Below, in pieces: positions 1 through 8,326 of a stretch of DNA of 42,499 nucleotides. Under the pieces are notes generated by a model. That model had not been told where the DNA came from. It did not search any database and saw only the letters and a program-made list of their open reading frames with translations. Both the position numbers and the translations under genes were made by a program. Where the stretch lies: positions 3,792 through 46,290 of the forward strand of contig JAJPYQ010000065.1 in assembly GCA_021204865.1 (NCBI GenBank). Reading direction: 5' to 3'. Each line of letters begins with the position of its first letter. Position 1 is the stretch's first letter. This DNA is from Prevotellaceae bacterium. GTDB taxonomy: Bacteria > Bacteroidota > Bacteroidia > Bacteroidales > Bacteroidaceae.

Positions 1-133
1 TATCCCTCTGAAGTACCTCCGGCACTTTTTGAAGCAAGCTATAGCTTGCGATCCTCCCCGTGTTATCCAACCCAGGGCTATCCCTCTGAAGTACCTCCGG
101 CACTTTTTGAAGCAAGCTATAGCTTGCGATCCT
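1..133. repeat. Two copies of a 55-bp palindromic repeat
   Basis: The segment 1-55 recurs at 79-133, 78 bp later, with no difference that I can see. Each copy holds the perfect 16-bp palindrome GCAAGCTATAGCTTGC (34-49 and 112-127). The start of each copy (CCCAGGGCTATCCCTCTGAAG, from about 72 for the second) resembles the REP-like element seen at 10832, in infB and in recG. It lies just past the 3' end of the leftward PorT-like gene, so it could also fold as a transcription end. The left side is cut by the window edge, so more copies may lie outside. Confidence 0.8.
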
Positions 134-136
134 ATT

Positions 137-853
137 TTACTCGAAGTTGAAGGTCAGGGTTATCATCTTGGAGTGCGCCTTGTCCTCGGAGTTGGTGAAC
201 TTCATGAGTGTGCCGTCGATAAGGTCGTCGCGGTGTTTCTTGAGGATGCTGAGCAGTCCGAAGGAGAACTTGAGCTCGGGTATGAGCTTGAAGAAGGAGA
301 AGTAGATGTCGCAGCCCATGCCCACCTCGACAAAGCAGTCGAAGGGTTTTGTGTAAATGGCCTGGTGTTTGTGCCCTGCGAGGTCGATGGAGGGTGCGAG
401 CCCCGCAATGACGTAGGGGCGGAAGTTGTTGTATCGGGGGGCTGCCATCTTAAGGGAGACGGGGAAGGAGATGTAGGTGCTCTTGAGGTTCTGCGTGGTG
501 TCGCGGCCTGAGACCTGCTCGTGGTAGAGGACGTGTCTCTGCCCGAAGTGCATGGTGGGGACGAGGCGCAGGGCGAGGTATTTGTTGAGGCGCATCTCTC
601 CGATTATGCCCACTGAGAAGCCGGGGTTGTAGGAGTCGATGTCGGCGTACCACTGCTCGCCTGTCTCGGGGTCGATGAAGCCGTTGTTGCGCAGCTCCAT
701 GTCCTGAAGCTGCATGCCGAACATAAAGCCCCAGTGGAACCGTCGCTCGTCGATGTACGGTCGGGTCATCACCTTGCGTTCCTGCGCGTCGAGGCGTGCG
801 CAAAGGGGCAGGAGGCAGAGGGCGATGATTGTGAGGCGTATGGACGTGCGCAT
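137..853 (-). CDS. PorT-like outer-membrane protein of the type IX secretion family
   Basis: 238 residues, close to the roughly 240 usual for PorT. The N-terminus (MRTSIRLTIIALCLLPLCA, then LDAQ) is a typical signal peptide. The mature part has alternating aromatic and polar strands expected of a small beta-barrel and ends in a phenylalanine-containing strand (ITLTFNFE), as outer-membrane proteins do. The early motif RPYIDERRFHWGFMFGMQLQ matches what I know of PorT proteins, which are needed for type IX secretion in Porphyromonas and relatives. A secreted hydrolase at 18293-22093 ends in a type IX-like sorting tail, which fits. The generic alternative is another outer-membrane beta-barrel (OMP_b-brl_2) protein. 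No clear promoter was seen upstream. Confidence 0.7.
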   Translation of the reverse strand: MRTSIRLTIIALCLLPLCARLDAQERKVMTRPYIDERRFHWGFMFGMQLQDMELRNNGFIDPETGEQWYADIDSYNPGFSVGIIGEMRLNKYLALRLVPTMHFGQRHVLYHEQVSGRDTTQNLKSTYISFPVSLKMAAPRYNNFRPYVIAGLAPSIDLAGHKHQAIYTKPFDCFVEVGMGCDIYFSFFKLIPELKFSFGLLSILKKHRDDLIDGTLMKFTNSEDKAHSKMITLTFNFE

Positions 854-963
854 AGCATTAGGTTAAACGGCGGGCGGGGGCTGTTTATTGCCTTCCTAAT
901 CCTTTTTGGTTAGGCGTGGAGAAAAAAGGGGCGGCGGAGCGAGGGCGGTTAACTGAAATTGAT

Positions 964-971
964 TACTTTTG
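964..971 (+). promoter_or_regulatory. -7 box of the ferredoxin promoter
   Basis: TACTTTTG fits the Bacteroidetes -7 consensus TAnnTTTG exactly, 53 bp before the ferredoxin ATG. I see no good TTTG -33 element at the usual 19-21 bp distance. Confidence 0.5.
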
Positions 972-1023
972 CACCGTTTTCGAGACACAACACATCATTA
1001 ACAAACACAACTTACAATCAATT

Positions 1024-1191
1024 ATGGCTTACGTTATTGGTTCTGACTGCGTCGCCTGCGGCACGTGCATTGACGAGTGCCCCGTTGGGGCTATCTCCGA
1101 GGGCGACATCTACAAGATCAACCCCGACGAGTGCACCGAGTGCGGCACTTGCGCGGACGCTTGCCCGAGTGGAGCTATCTCCCTTGGGTAG
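1024..1191 (+). CDS. 2[4Fe-4S] ferredoxin
   Basis: 55-residue bacterial-type ferredoxin, a small cytoplasmic electron carrier. Two cluster motifs are visible: CVACGTCIDECP and CTECGTCADACP, each CxxCxxCxxxCP, followed by PVGAI and PSGAI. The start at 1024 (MAYVIGSDC) is chosen because it gives the standard length and lies downstream of a -7 box at 964-971; an upstream in-frame extension to 916 would place that promoter inside the gene and adds no conserved sequence. It is a single-gene unit closed by a strong hairpin at 1217-1250. Its redox partner cannot be told from the context. Confidence 0.95.
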   Translation: MAYVIGSDCVACGTCIDECPVGAISEGDIYKINPDECTECGTCADACPSGAISLG

Positions 1192-1216
1192 TAGTTGACT
1201 AAAGGCTACTGACTTA

Positions 1217-1250
1217 CAAAGGCTCTCGCCATCAGTGGTGAGAGCCTTTG
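1217..1250. terminator. Bidirectional terminator between ferredoxin and GH97 gene
   Basis: Arms CAAAGGCTCTCGCC and GGTGAGAGCCTTTG pair over 14 bp with one G-T pair and a 6-nt loop. It sits between two convergent genes (ferredoxin ends 1191, GH97 ends 1256). There is no long T-run on the + side, so it is named from the stem and position. Confidence 0.75.
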
Positions 1251-1255
1251 TCGTA

Positions 1256-3235
1256 TCATTGCACCAAGACGAAGCCGCCCCCGTTGGGCATCGAGACGGT
1301 CACCGAGCTTCCCTTCAGCCTTATGCTCTGCAACAGTGGCTCGCGGGTCTTCATGTTGTCGCGGTAGAGCTTTGCCTCGCCGTCCTTCCTGAGCATGGGC
1401 AGCTGGAGCTTAAGGGTGAGGTTGTCGCCCGTGGCGTTGTTGCCTGCCACGTACCAGCGGTTGCCGCTGCGGCGTGCTATCACGCAGTACATACCGGGGT
1501 AGCCGTCGATGAAGACCGTCTCGTCCCATGTCGTGGGCACGCCCTTAAGGAAGTCAAGACACAGCTCGGGCGCTCCTCCCTCGCCAACCTTGCCAAGGTT
1601 CTCGGGTGCGATGGCGAAGTTCTGTATGGGGTTCTGGAAGAGGACGGTGGTGGCAAGCTCGTGCGTGTCGGTCGTCTTGCGCACGTTCCCTTTCTTCGAG
1701 GGGTCGTTGCCACGGTTAAGGTAGCGGCTAAGGAAGCAGCCGCCAAACTCCATGCAGCCCACGGTGTTGCGCAGGAAGGGGTGCGTTGCTGTGTTCTGCG
1801 CCTCCACGTCGCAGAAGTGCTGGTCGAAGTATATGTTCTCGCTGGCGAGCACCGCCTCGCTGCCCACGTAGTTGGGGTACATACGCTCCCATCCTCGTGG
1901 CAGCGTGCAGCCGTGGAAGATGACCATCAGGGCGTTGTCGTCTGCGTCGGAGAGTATCTGCTCGTAGAGGCGCATCGTCTCCTGTTTGTCGCCCCCGAAG
2001 AAGTCCACCTTGATGCCCTTCACTCCTATCTCAGCCATCCAACGCATCGCAGCCTTGCGCCTTATGGGGTCGCTCATCACGTTCGTAGGGCTTTGCTCGA
2101 TGTTGTTCCACCAGCCGCTTGACGAGTACCAGAGGAAGACGCCCACGCCCTGCTCTCCCGCGTAGCTGACCAGCCTCTCAATGCCCTCCTTGCCCATCGT
2201 CACGTCCCAGCCGCAGTCCACGAGGATGTAGGGGAAGCCCATCTGCTTAGCCATGTCAACGTACTGCACCTGGTCGTCGTAGCACACGCTCTCGTCCTGC
2301 CACAGTATCCAGCTCCAGCCGCTCTTGCCGTACCGGTAAGTGTTCTTGCTCTCGTATCGGGGCTCCACGTTGTCCCAAGGGCAGGTGGTCTCCACTATGG
2401 GCTTCAGCGAGATGCCCACGGTGAGCGTGCGCCACGGCGTTGCCCCGGGCAGGGCGAAGGCAGGCTCTACGGTGCCGTTGCCGTTGTTCTCCTCAGGCAG
2501 GGGGAACTCCAGCTTATACGTGCCGTCAGCCCTCAGGTCAGAGAGGCGGCTCGCGCAGTAACGGCTGTCCACCCCCGTCTCCGACAGCAGCACCCAGCCG
2601 TCCTTGCCCACGTGGAAGAGGCAGGGGAAGGTGTAGCCGAGGCCATACTTCGAGGGCGTGGAGAGAGGCTCGTCGTACTGGTACTCTTCCTCATACGAGG
2701 GCTTCGTGCGCCTCCAGCCCTTCATCGGCGTGCACTGGGGGCAGATGAAGCTCTTCGTCCCGTCGGGCAGGCGGTAGCCAGTAGCCTCGCTCATTATGCG
2801 CACGGACATCTTGTTGCCGTCCCCTCCGTCGGGCCACGAGGGAAGCTCGTAGCGGAAGGCGAGGTCGTTGTCGCTCAGGCGGAAGAGGATGTCGAACTGC
2901 CTCCCCTCTGCGTTCATCAGTGTAGCCCGCAGCTCGTTGGCGACGTAATGCACCTTTGATGTCTTTATGCGGTCCAGCTGGTAGTCGTCAGTGTACTCCT
3001 TCTCCTGCGTGCCAAGGAGCGTGAGGTCTTGGCTGAAGTCGCCTGCGTCGGCAGTGAAGCCGAGGGGGCTTGGCAGGAGCATGGCCTGGCCGTCGTAGGT
3101 GAGCGAGTAGAGAGCCTTGCCCTCGTCGATGGCGAGGGTCATTTGCAGCCGTCCGTCGGGGCTGCCGAGCGCGCGTGTCTGCCCAAGGGCAACGGTGGCG
3201 CAGAGTGTTAGCAGGAGGCTTAGGAGTGTCCTCAT
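1256..3235 (-). CDS. Glycoside hydrolase family 97 (alpha-galactosidase/alpha-glucosidase type)
   Basis: 659 residues with a signal peptide (MRTLLSLLLTLCATVALGQ), so exported, probably periplasmic. The family order is visible: N-terminal beta-sandwich (about 25-280), a (beta/alpha)8 barrel beginning near GWSWILW (about 307) and a small C-terminal beta domain. Within the barrel, GIKVDFFGGDKQ places an aspartate at about residue 411. Known retaining GH97 enzymes such as the Bacteroides alpha-galactosidase use an Asp nucleophile here, whereas the inverting SusB-type alpha-glucosidases lack it, so I infer a retaining enzyme. HGCTLPRGWERMYPN and GSEAV (about 441-461) are also family motifs. No SusC/D partners are adjacent. 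It has its own -7 box, so it is probably transcribed apart from hipBA upstream. Confidence 0.88.
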   Translation of the reverse strand: MRTLLSLLLTLCATVALGQTRALGSPDGRLQMTLAIDEGKALYSLTYDGQAMLLPSPLGFTADAGDFSQDLTLLGTQEKEYTDDYQLDRIKTSKVHYVANELRATLMNAEGRQFDILFRLSDNDLAFRYELPSWPDGGDGNKMSVRIMSEATGYRLPDGTKSFICPQCTPMKGWRRTKPSYEEEYQYDEPLSTPSKYGLGYTFPCLFHVGKDGWVLLSETGVDSRYCASRLSDLRADGTYKLEFPLPEENNGNGTVEPAFALPGATPWRTLTVGISLKPIVETTCPWDNVEPRYESKNTYRYGKSGWSWILWQDESVCYDDQVQYVDMAKQMGFPYILVDCGWDVTMGKEGIERLVSYAGEQGVGVFLWYSSSGWWNNIEQSPTNVMSDPIRRKAAMRWMAEIGVKGIKVDFFGGDKQETMRLYEQILSDADDNALMVIFHGCTLPRGWERMYPNYVGSEAVLASENIYFDQHFCDVEAQNTATHPFLRNTVGCMEFGGCFLSRYLNRGNDPSKKGNVRKTTDTHELATTVLFQNPIQNFAIAPENLGKVGEGGAPELCLDFLKGVPTTWDETVFIDGYPGMYCVIARRSGNRWYVAGNNATGDNLTLKLQLPMLRKDGEAKLYRDNMKTREPLLQSIRLKGSSVTVSMPNGGGFVLVQ

Positions 3236-3263
3236 AGCGTCGGGTGTTAGTGGTTAGCACTGG

Positions 3264-3271
3264 CAAAGATA
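3264..3271 (-). promoter_or_regulatory. -7 box for the GH97 gene
   Basis: On the minus strand TATCTTTG matches TAnnTTTG, 29 bp before the GH97 start codon, in the short gap after hipA. The -33 position is not convincing. Confidence 0.55.
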
Positions 3272-3322
3272 AGCCTTTTGTGGCGGAATGCATAGGCTTG
3301 GGGCGGGGAAAGTGGTTTGGGG

Positions 3323-4594
3323 CTACAGTGCCTCGAGGCGGAGAGCAGTCTCCTCCGTTATCCTCTCAGTCCATTTGCTGCCCACCTCTGCCTGCTTGGC
3401 ATACGAGGCATAGCCACGCACCACAGCGGCGAGCCTGTCAACGAGAGCGGAAGCCCCCTTCACCCCATATCTCGCAGCCACCTCCAGCAGGTCACGCCTG
3501 CCAATGTCGCTGTCCCTCCCGTTGACGGTGAGGCTGTGGCGGTTGACGTAGGCAGGTGCGGAGGGGTCAACGGTGAAGGTGAAGTCGTAGGCTGGGGAGG
3601 CGTGCCACGCCCCGTCCTTGCCCATCAAGAAGCTGAAGTTCTTGCTGTGGTCGTCCACGTTGCCTGCAAGCACGTTCATCACCATCTGCACGAAGAGCCT
3701 CTTCAGTTCACTCGGCACGATGGCGAGGCGGCAGGCTGTGTCGAACAAGTCCTCGTAGGAACTGGCGTTGGGGCTCATTGCCGCCAGTGTCTGCACGTGT
3801 ATCTTCTCGTCCCCTCTCCTGTCGAAGCGTGTGGTGAGGAAGTGGTCCGCCTCCTTGCCCCTAAGCAGCCACGAGTGTGTCATCGGCAGTCCTGCGTCCT
3901 CAGCCATGAGGTAGTAGCTGTACTCGATGCGTGTGGCTGGGATGCCGTTATGCTCGTCCAACTTCACGAGCATAGGCGTGAAGCCAGGCAGCGGTGCTGC
4001 CACCTGCCCTGAGTAGCACTCTCCCGTCTCCATGTTCACGTTGACCACCGCCTTGGGGCATCGGCCACCGGCAGACGTGCCGACACGGAAGAGGCTCTCT
4101 ATCATCAGGTCGGGGCTTACGGAAGCCTTGAAGTCCTCCGCCTCTCGCAGTGCCTGTTGGGCAAGGCTGTAGAGACTCTCTATCTCCACTTGGAACGGTG
4201 CCTCCATATCCTCTGCCACTGGGGGCAGGAACTCAAGCGCCCCCATCCCTCTGCGCCCTATGTAAGCGAGGCGGTCGAGCGGAGAGAGGTCTCGCGCCTT
4301 TATGTGGTGAGCCTTAGCCCACTCGCCGAACACCTTGTTTCCCCAGTGGTCGGGCAGGGAGTCGGCAATGAACGAGGGCAACCCTCCGAACAGCTTCCCC
4401 TCGTCGGCGTATATGGGCAGTCCGTTCCTTGCGGCAGCGCCCTTGAGGGAAGCCCTGAGGGGTGCAAGGTCATAGCCGTCTCTCACGTAGGGCTCGTCGA
4501 AGTAGAAGCAAGTCTTCGTCACGTGGTGCTGCTCGTATGCCACCAGTGTTCCCACCCGTCTGCCCCACAGGTGCACGTCAAGGCTCTGTATCAT
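3323..4594 (-). CDS. HipA-type serine/threonine kinase toxin
   Basis: 423 residues, a full-length HipA (N-terminal domain, middle region and kinase core in one chain; in many Bacteroidetes these are split over two genes). Motifs: GTSAGGRCPKAVV with Lys181 in the ATP-binding part; the catalytic segment NVLAGNVDDHSKNFSF (about 307-322) with the active-site Asp314; and PAYDF with the metal-binding Asp337. HipA kinases such as E. coli HipA phosphorylate glutamyl-tRNA synthetase and cause growth arrest; the substrate here is unknown. No key residue is missing, so it looks active. Its start overlaps the hipB stop in an ATGA. Confidence 0.9.
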   Translation of the reverse strand: MIQSLDVHLWGRRVGTLVAYEQHHVTKTCFYFDEPYVRDGYDLAPLRASLKGAAARNGLPIYADEGKLFGGLPSFIADSLPDHWGNKVFGEWAKAHHIKARDLSPLDRLAYIGRRGMGALEFLPPVAEDMEAPFQVEIESLYSLAQQALREAEDFKASVSPDLMIESLFRVGTSAGGRCPKAVVNVNMETGECYSGQVAAPLPGFTPMLVKLDEHNGIPATRIEYSYYLMAEDAGLPMTHSWLLRGKEADHFLTTRFDRRGDEKIHVQTLAAMSPNASSYEDLFDTACRLAIVPSELKRLFVQMVMNVLAGNVDDHSKNFSFLMGKDGAWHASPAYDFTFTVDPSAPAYVNRHSLTVNGRDSDIGRRDLLEVAARYGVKGASALVDRLAAVVRGYASYAKQAEVGSKWTERITEETALRLEAL

Positions 4595-4902
4595 TTGCCC
4601 CTCCTCACCCTCTTGGGCGTCAGCTTGTTTATCTGCCTTAGCGTGTCGGGGTGCATTGGCAGCCGGGGCAGCAGCTCCTCGACGCGCTGCTCCATGCCCA
4701 CGACCCGCAGGAGCGAGATGAGGTTGGAGAGCGTCAGGTTGAGCATCGTGCCTTGCTCGAAGTGGCTGATGGTGGCGAGTCCCACGCCCGAGCGTTCCGC
4801 CAGTTCCCTTTGGCTGAGGCGGGCTGCGAGGCGGTATTCGCGCAGCCTCTGGGAGAGCGTCCTGATGATGTCTTGGTTAGATGTGTAGCCGGGTGCGTCC
4901 AT
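4591..4902 (-). CDS. HipB-like XRE-family antitoxin
   Basis: 103 residues. A helix-turn-helix of the XRE/HTH_3 class spans about 18-72 (LSQRELAERSGVGLATISHFEQG), followed by a basic tail ending KLTPKRVRRGK. It overlaps hipA by 4 nt (ATGA), the usual antitoxin-first order, so translation is probably coupled. HipB proteins bind HipA and repress their own promoter; matching half-sites are present upstream at 4913-4988. Confidence 0.88.
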   Translation of the reverse strand: MDAPGYTSNQDIIRTLSQRLREYRLAARLSQRELAERSGVGLATISHFEQGTMLNLTLSNLISLLRVVGMEQRVEELLPRLPMHPDTLRQINKLTPKRVRRGK

Positions 4903-4912
4903 AGCGGTAGTT

Positions 4913-4988
4913 TATCACCATTTGAGCGCGAATATAGGGATTATTGTCCGTTTACCACCACATAAGGCTGACTTTTCCGGTGGTGGTA
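4913..4988 (-). promoter_or_regulatory. Candidate hipBA promoter with repeated operator half-sites
   Basis: Three related 8-mers lie upstream of hipB: TATCACCA (4913-4920), TACCACCA (4953-4960) and the inverted TGGTGGTA (4981-4988). The last two form the longer inverted repeat TACCACCAC / GTGGTGGTA. Between the first two, the minus strand reads TATATTCG (4929-4936), a near-consensus -7 box. The layout fits autorepression by HipB, by analogy with other hipBA operons; no -33 element is clear. Confidence 0.5.
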
Positions 4989-5025
4989 TAAGAGGTGCCG
5001 TTGCGCCTGTATACGAGGTGTCGAA

Positions 5026-5093
5026 GAACCCATTGCGAGGGGTTCAGTTGAACCCATTGCGAGGGGTTCACTTGAACCCCTCGCAATGGGTTG
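5026..5093. repeat. 24-bp palindromic tandem repeat, third unit inverted
   Basis: Units start at 5026, 5050 and 5074. Units 1 and 2 read GAACCCATTGCGAGGGGTTC plus a 4-nt linker (AGTT or ACTT). Unit 3 is the reverse complement of the same core (GAACCCCTCGCAATGGGTT). GAACCC/GGGTTC arms make each unit a hairpin, and units 2 and 3 together form a perfect 19-bp inverted repeat with an ACTT loop. It lies between rnhB and hipB and could end the long suf operon. Confidence 0.85.
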
Positions 5094-5096
5094 TCT

Positions 5097-5142
5097 GACG
5101 GGTAGCTGTGAGGGACCACGACGGGTAGCCGTGAGGCGTGAT
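5097..5142. repeat. Two 23-bp degenerate repeat units
   Basis: GACGGGTAGCTGTGAGGG (5097) recurs as GACGGGTAGCCGTGAGGC (5120), exactly 23 bp later and directly before the rnhB stop codon. Same period as the other arrays in this window. Confidence 0.6.
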
Positions 5143-5750
5143 TAAGCCAAGGGCAGGGTCATCTGCAAGCCTTCGCCAAGGAGGTTGAACGTCCTGCGGT
5201 GGTGCGGCGTGGGACCGTACAGCCGGATTGCCTCTCGGTGGGCGAGGGTGGGGTAGCCTTTGTTCACGTCCCAGTGATAAAGGGGGTACTGCTGGTGCAG
5301 CCGCTGCATATAGTCGTCTCGGTAAGTCTTGGCAAGGATGCTGGCGGCTGCGATGCTCTGGTACGTCGCGTCGCCCTTGACGACGGTCTCGTAGGGGATG
5401 TCCTCGTAGGGCAGGAAGCGGTTGCCGTCGATGAGCAGCAGCTGTGGGCGCAGGGTGAGACGGGCGATTGCCCGGTGCATTGCGAGGATGGAGGCGCGCA
5501 GGATGTTCAGGCGGTCTATCTCCTCGTTGCTCACCACGCCCACTGCCCAGCACAGCGCCTCACGCTCGATGACCTCCCTCAGCTGCCGCCTTTGATGGTC
5601 GGACAGCTGCTTGGAGTCGTTGAGACGCGGGTCGCTTATGCCTTGCCTAAGCACTACCGCTGCGGCGAAGACGGGACCTGCGAGGCAGCCACGCCCGGCC
5701 TCGTCGCAGCCCGCCTCGAGGAGCGTCTTGTCTTTGCAGGAAAGCAGCAT
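5142..5750 (-). CDS. rnhB: Ribonuclease HII
   Basis: 202 residues; cleaves the RNA strand of RNA-DNA hybrids and single ribonucleotides in DNA. The active site is visible: [13 protein letters not shown] near the start (Asp16, Glu17), NDSKQLS, LLIDGN and [21 protein letters not shown]. The start at 5750 ([21 protein letters not shown]) gives normal length. A longer in-frame reading to 5867 would run into sufS and adds an arginine/serine-rich stretch unlike the family. It follows sufS by 10 nt and is the last gene of the rimP-to-rnhB operon. Confidence 0.95.
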   Translation of the reverse strand: MLLSCKDKTLLEAGCDEAGRGCLAGPVFAAAVVLRQGISDPRLNDSKQLSDHQRRQLREVIEREALCWAVGVVSNEEIDRLNILRASILAMHRAIARLTLRPQLLLIDGNRFLPYEDIPYETVVKGDATYQSIAAASILAKTYRDDYMQRLHQQYPLYHWDVNKGYPTLAHREAIRLYGPTPHHRRTFNLLGEGLQMTLPLA

Positions 5751-5760
5751 GGGGCGGGGC

Positions 5761-6984
5761 TTAGGCGAACATCTCCTGCACACGACGGATGGCGTCGGCG
5801 AGGCGGTCGACCTCCTCCCTTGTGTTGTAGAGAGCGAAGGAGGCTCGGCACGTCCCCTCCACGCCAAGCCTTCGCATAAGAGGCTCTGCGCAGTGATGAC
5901 CCGTGCGCACCGCTATGCCGAGGCGGTCAAGGAGGGTTCCCATGTCGAGGTGGTGTATGCCGCCCACTTGGAAGCTAAGCACCGCCTCCCTCTCCCGTGG
6001 CTTGCCGAATATCCGCAAGCCCTTTATCTCGCTGAGGCACTCCACGGCGTACTGCGTAAGGCTCTGCTCGTACTGCCTGATGGCTTCCATCCCTATGGAA
6101 GACACGTAGCGCAGGGCTGCCGCCAAGCCCGTTGAGGCGATGTAGTCAGGCGTGCCTGCCTCGAACTTGTAGGGCAGGTCGCTGAAGGTGGTGCGCTCGA
6201 ACGACACGCTCTTTATCATCTCCCCTCCGCCCATGTAAGGGGGCAGGCGGTCGAGCCACTCCTCCTTGCCGTAAAGCACGCCGATGCCCGTGGGACCGTA
6301 GACCTTGTGACCGCTCAGGGCGAAGAAGTCGCAGTCCATCTCCCTTACGTTGACGGGCAGGTGGGGCGAGCTTTGCGCCCCGTCCACCAGCACAGGCACG
6401 CCGTGCGAGTGGGCTATCCTTATTATCTCCGCTACGGGGTTGAGCGTGCCAAGCACATTGCTTACGTGGGTGACGGAGACGAGCTTCGTCTTGGGCGTGA
6501 ACATAGTCTCGAACACGTCCATGCGCAGCTCCCCACGCTCGTCGATGGGGATGGGGCGCAGGCGTATGTCCTTCCTCCTTTGCAGGAGCTGCCACGGCAC
6601 GATGTTGCTGTGATGCTCCATCTCCGAGAGGATTACCTCGTCGCCGTCCTCCATGCTCTCGTCACCGAAGCAGGAGGCGATGAGGTTGATGCTCTCCGTC
6701 GTGCCTCGGGTGAAGACTATCTCGCTTGCGCTCCTCGCACCAAGGAAGCGGCGCACCGCCTCGCGGCTCTCCTCGTGCAGGTCGGTTGCCCTCTGCGAGA
6801 GGAAGTGAACACCGCGGTGAACGTTAGCGTTGGCGTTGTAGTACTCATTCACCATCGCCTCCACCACCTGCCGGGGCTTCTGCGTGGTGGCGGCGTTGTC
6901 GAGGTAGACAAGGGGGTAGCGGTCGTATATCTTCCTCGAGAGGATGGGGAAGTCCGCCCTTATGGCTTCGATGTCGTAGCTCAT
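5761..6984 (-). CDS. sufS: SufS cysteine desulfurase
   Basis: 407 residues; PLP enzyme that takes sulfur from cysteine for Fe-S cluster assembly. The PLP lysine is Lys227 in [12 protein letters not shown], the reactive cysteine is Cys365 in RTGHHCAEP, and the [10 protein letters not shown] start and TRGTTESIN cofactor motif are present. The GHHC context marks the SufS (group II) type rather than IscS. The start at 6984 ([15 protein letters not shown]) is preferred over ATGs at 6990 and 6999 because it overlaps the sufD stop as ATGA. No SufE or SufU gene is found beside it in this window. Confidence 0.96.
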   Translation of the reverse strand: MSYDIEAIRADFPILSRKIYDRYPLVYLDNAATTQKPRQVVEAMVNEYYNANANVHRGVHFLSQRATDLHEESREAVRRFLGARSASEIVFTRGTTESINLIASCFGDESMEDGDEVILSEMEHHSNIVPWQLLQRRKDIRLRPIPIDERGELRMDVFETMFTPKTKLVSVTHVSNVLGTLNPVAEIIRIAHSHGVPVLVDGAQSSPHLPVNVREMDCDFFALSGHKVYGPTGIGVLYGKEEWLDRLPPYMGGGEMIKSVSFERTTFSDLPYKFEAGTPDYIASTGLAAALRYVSSIGMEAIRQYEQSLTQYAVECLSEIKGLRIFGKPREREAVLSFQVGGIHHLDMGTLLDRLGIAVRTGHHCAEPLMRRLGVEGTCRASFALYNTREEVDRLADAIRRVQEMFA

Positions 6985-8324
6985 CTGCATACCTTGCACC
7001 CCTCGCAGTTACTAAGGCTTCCACGCATACGTGCCTCCGTGAGGTAGCGAAGGCGGTCGCGCAGAGGCTCAAGCCTTACGCTGTCTATCACCTCGCCCAC
7101 GAAGGCGTACTTAAGCAGCAGTCGAGCCTCCTCAAGGCTCACGCCCCTTTGGCGCATGTAGAAGAGGGCTGCCTCGTTCAGCTGCCCCACGGTGCTGCCG
7201 TGCGAGCACTTCACGTCGTCGGCGTATATCTCAAGCATAGGCTGCGAGAACATCCGCGCCGAGGGGGAGGCGCAAAGGTTGGCGTTCACCTCCCTCGACG
7301 ACGACTTCTGCGCGTCCTGCCTCACCAGCACCCTGCCTGCGAACGCCCCCACGGCCTCGCCGTCGAGCACGTACTTGTACAGCTCGTTGCTCTCGCACTG
7401 GGGCGAGCGGTGTTCGATGAGCGTGTTGTTGTCCACCCGCTGCTGCTTGTCCGCCACCACGCAGCCGTACATATTCACCGTCGAGCCTGCGCCCCTGAGC
7501 GACACGTCGGTGCGGTTGCGGGTCAAGCCGTTGTGCAATGTGATGCTGTCGAGGGTCACCTGAGCCTTCTCCCCAACATCCACGTACATATTGGCGAGGC
7601 GGTGGTTGAGGGAGTGCGTCTCCTCCAGCTCGTAAAGCTCAAGACTTGCTCTGTCTCCCACGAAGACCTCAGCCACCTGCGTCGTGAGGAACTGCCGCTC
7701 GTCGGCGGCGTGGTCGCAGAAGAGCAGCTGCGCCTGCGCCCCCTCCTCCATTACGATAAGCACACGGCGGTTCGCCATAAGGCTCACGTCCGCCCTAAGT
7801 ATGTTCACCACCTGCAAGGGGCGGCTCAGCGCCACGTTCTTAGGCACATAGACGAAGACCCCGTCCTGCGTGAGCATAGTGTTGAGGGCGTTGAGCGAGT
7901 CCTTGCGTGTGGGGGCAAGCCGTGCGTAGTGCCGCTCCACGAGTTCCCTATGCTCCTCTGCGGCCTTGGCGAGCGAGCATACCACCACCCCTTGGGGCAG
8001 CGGCTTGCTGTGCGTCACTTCAGGGCGGAACTCGTCGTTGATGACGAAGTAAAGGTAGGTGGATAGGGTAGGGACGCTGCAAGAGAAGGCTTTCCTCGGG
8101 TCGATGGGTATGGCGAGGCGGCTGAGGTTAAGCCCGTAGTCGGGCTTCAGCACCTGCTCCACGTCGGTGTAGCGGTAGCGTTCCACCTTCAGCGAGGGTA
8201 TGCCCAGCCTTTTGAAGTCTCTGAACGCTTCCTCGCGGGGGGCGTTGAGGGCAGAGGGCGAATGCAGGGCTATCGTGTCCCTGTTCTGCTCGTAGAGGGT
8301 GATGTATTGCTCCGCTGCGCCCAT
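6981..8324 (-). CDS. sufD: SufD, Fe-S scaffold subunit
   Basis: 447 residues, within the usual range. SufD pairs with SufB in the SufBC2D complex that builds Fe-S clusters. The C-terminal beta-helix carries the family segments SSREVNANLCASP and DVKCSHGSTVGQL with the conserved histidine, then LNEAALFYMRQRG. It lies 2 nt after sufC and overlaps sufS by 4 nt. The C-terminus ends CEGCKVCR, three cysteines in a short space. Confidence 0.95.
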   Translation of the reverse strand: MGAAEQYITLYEQNRDTIALHSPSALNAPREEAFRDFKRLGIPSLKVERYRYTDVEQVLKPDYGLNLSRLAIPIDPRKAFSCSVPTLSTYLYFVINDEFRPEVTHSKPLPQGVVVCSLAKAAEEHRELVERHYARLAPTRKDSLNALNTMLTQDGVFVYVPKNVALSRPLQVVNILRADVSLMANRRVLIVMEEGAQAQLLFCDHAADERQFLTTQVAEVFVGDRASLELYELEETHSLNHRLANMYVDVGEKAQVTLDSITLHNGLTRNRTDVSLRGAGSTVNMYGCVVADKQQRVDNNTLIEHRSPQCESNELYKYVLDGEAVGAFAGRVLVRQDAQKSSSREVNANLCASPSARMFSQPMLEIYADDVKCSHGSTVGQLNEAALFYMRQRGVSLEEARLLLKYAFVGEVIDSVRLEPLRDRLRYLTEARMRGSLSNCEGCKVCR

Positions 8325-8326
8325 CG

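Noticed and set aside
916-1023. N-terminal extension of the ferredoxin
   Set aside because: It would contain the -7 box, and the 55-residue form is the normal size.
5751-5867. N-terminal extension of rnhB
   Set aside because: It overlaps sufS and adds non-conserved sequence; the ATG at 5750 gives the normal length.
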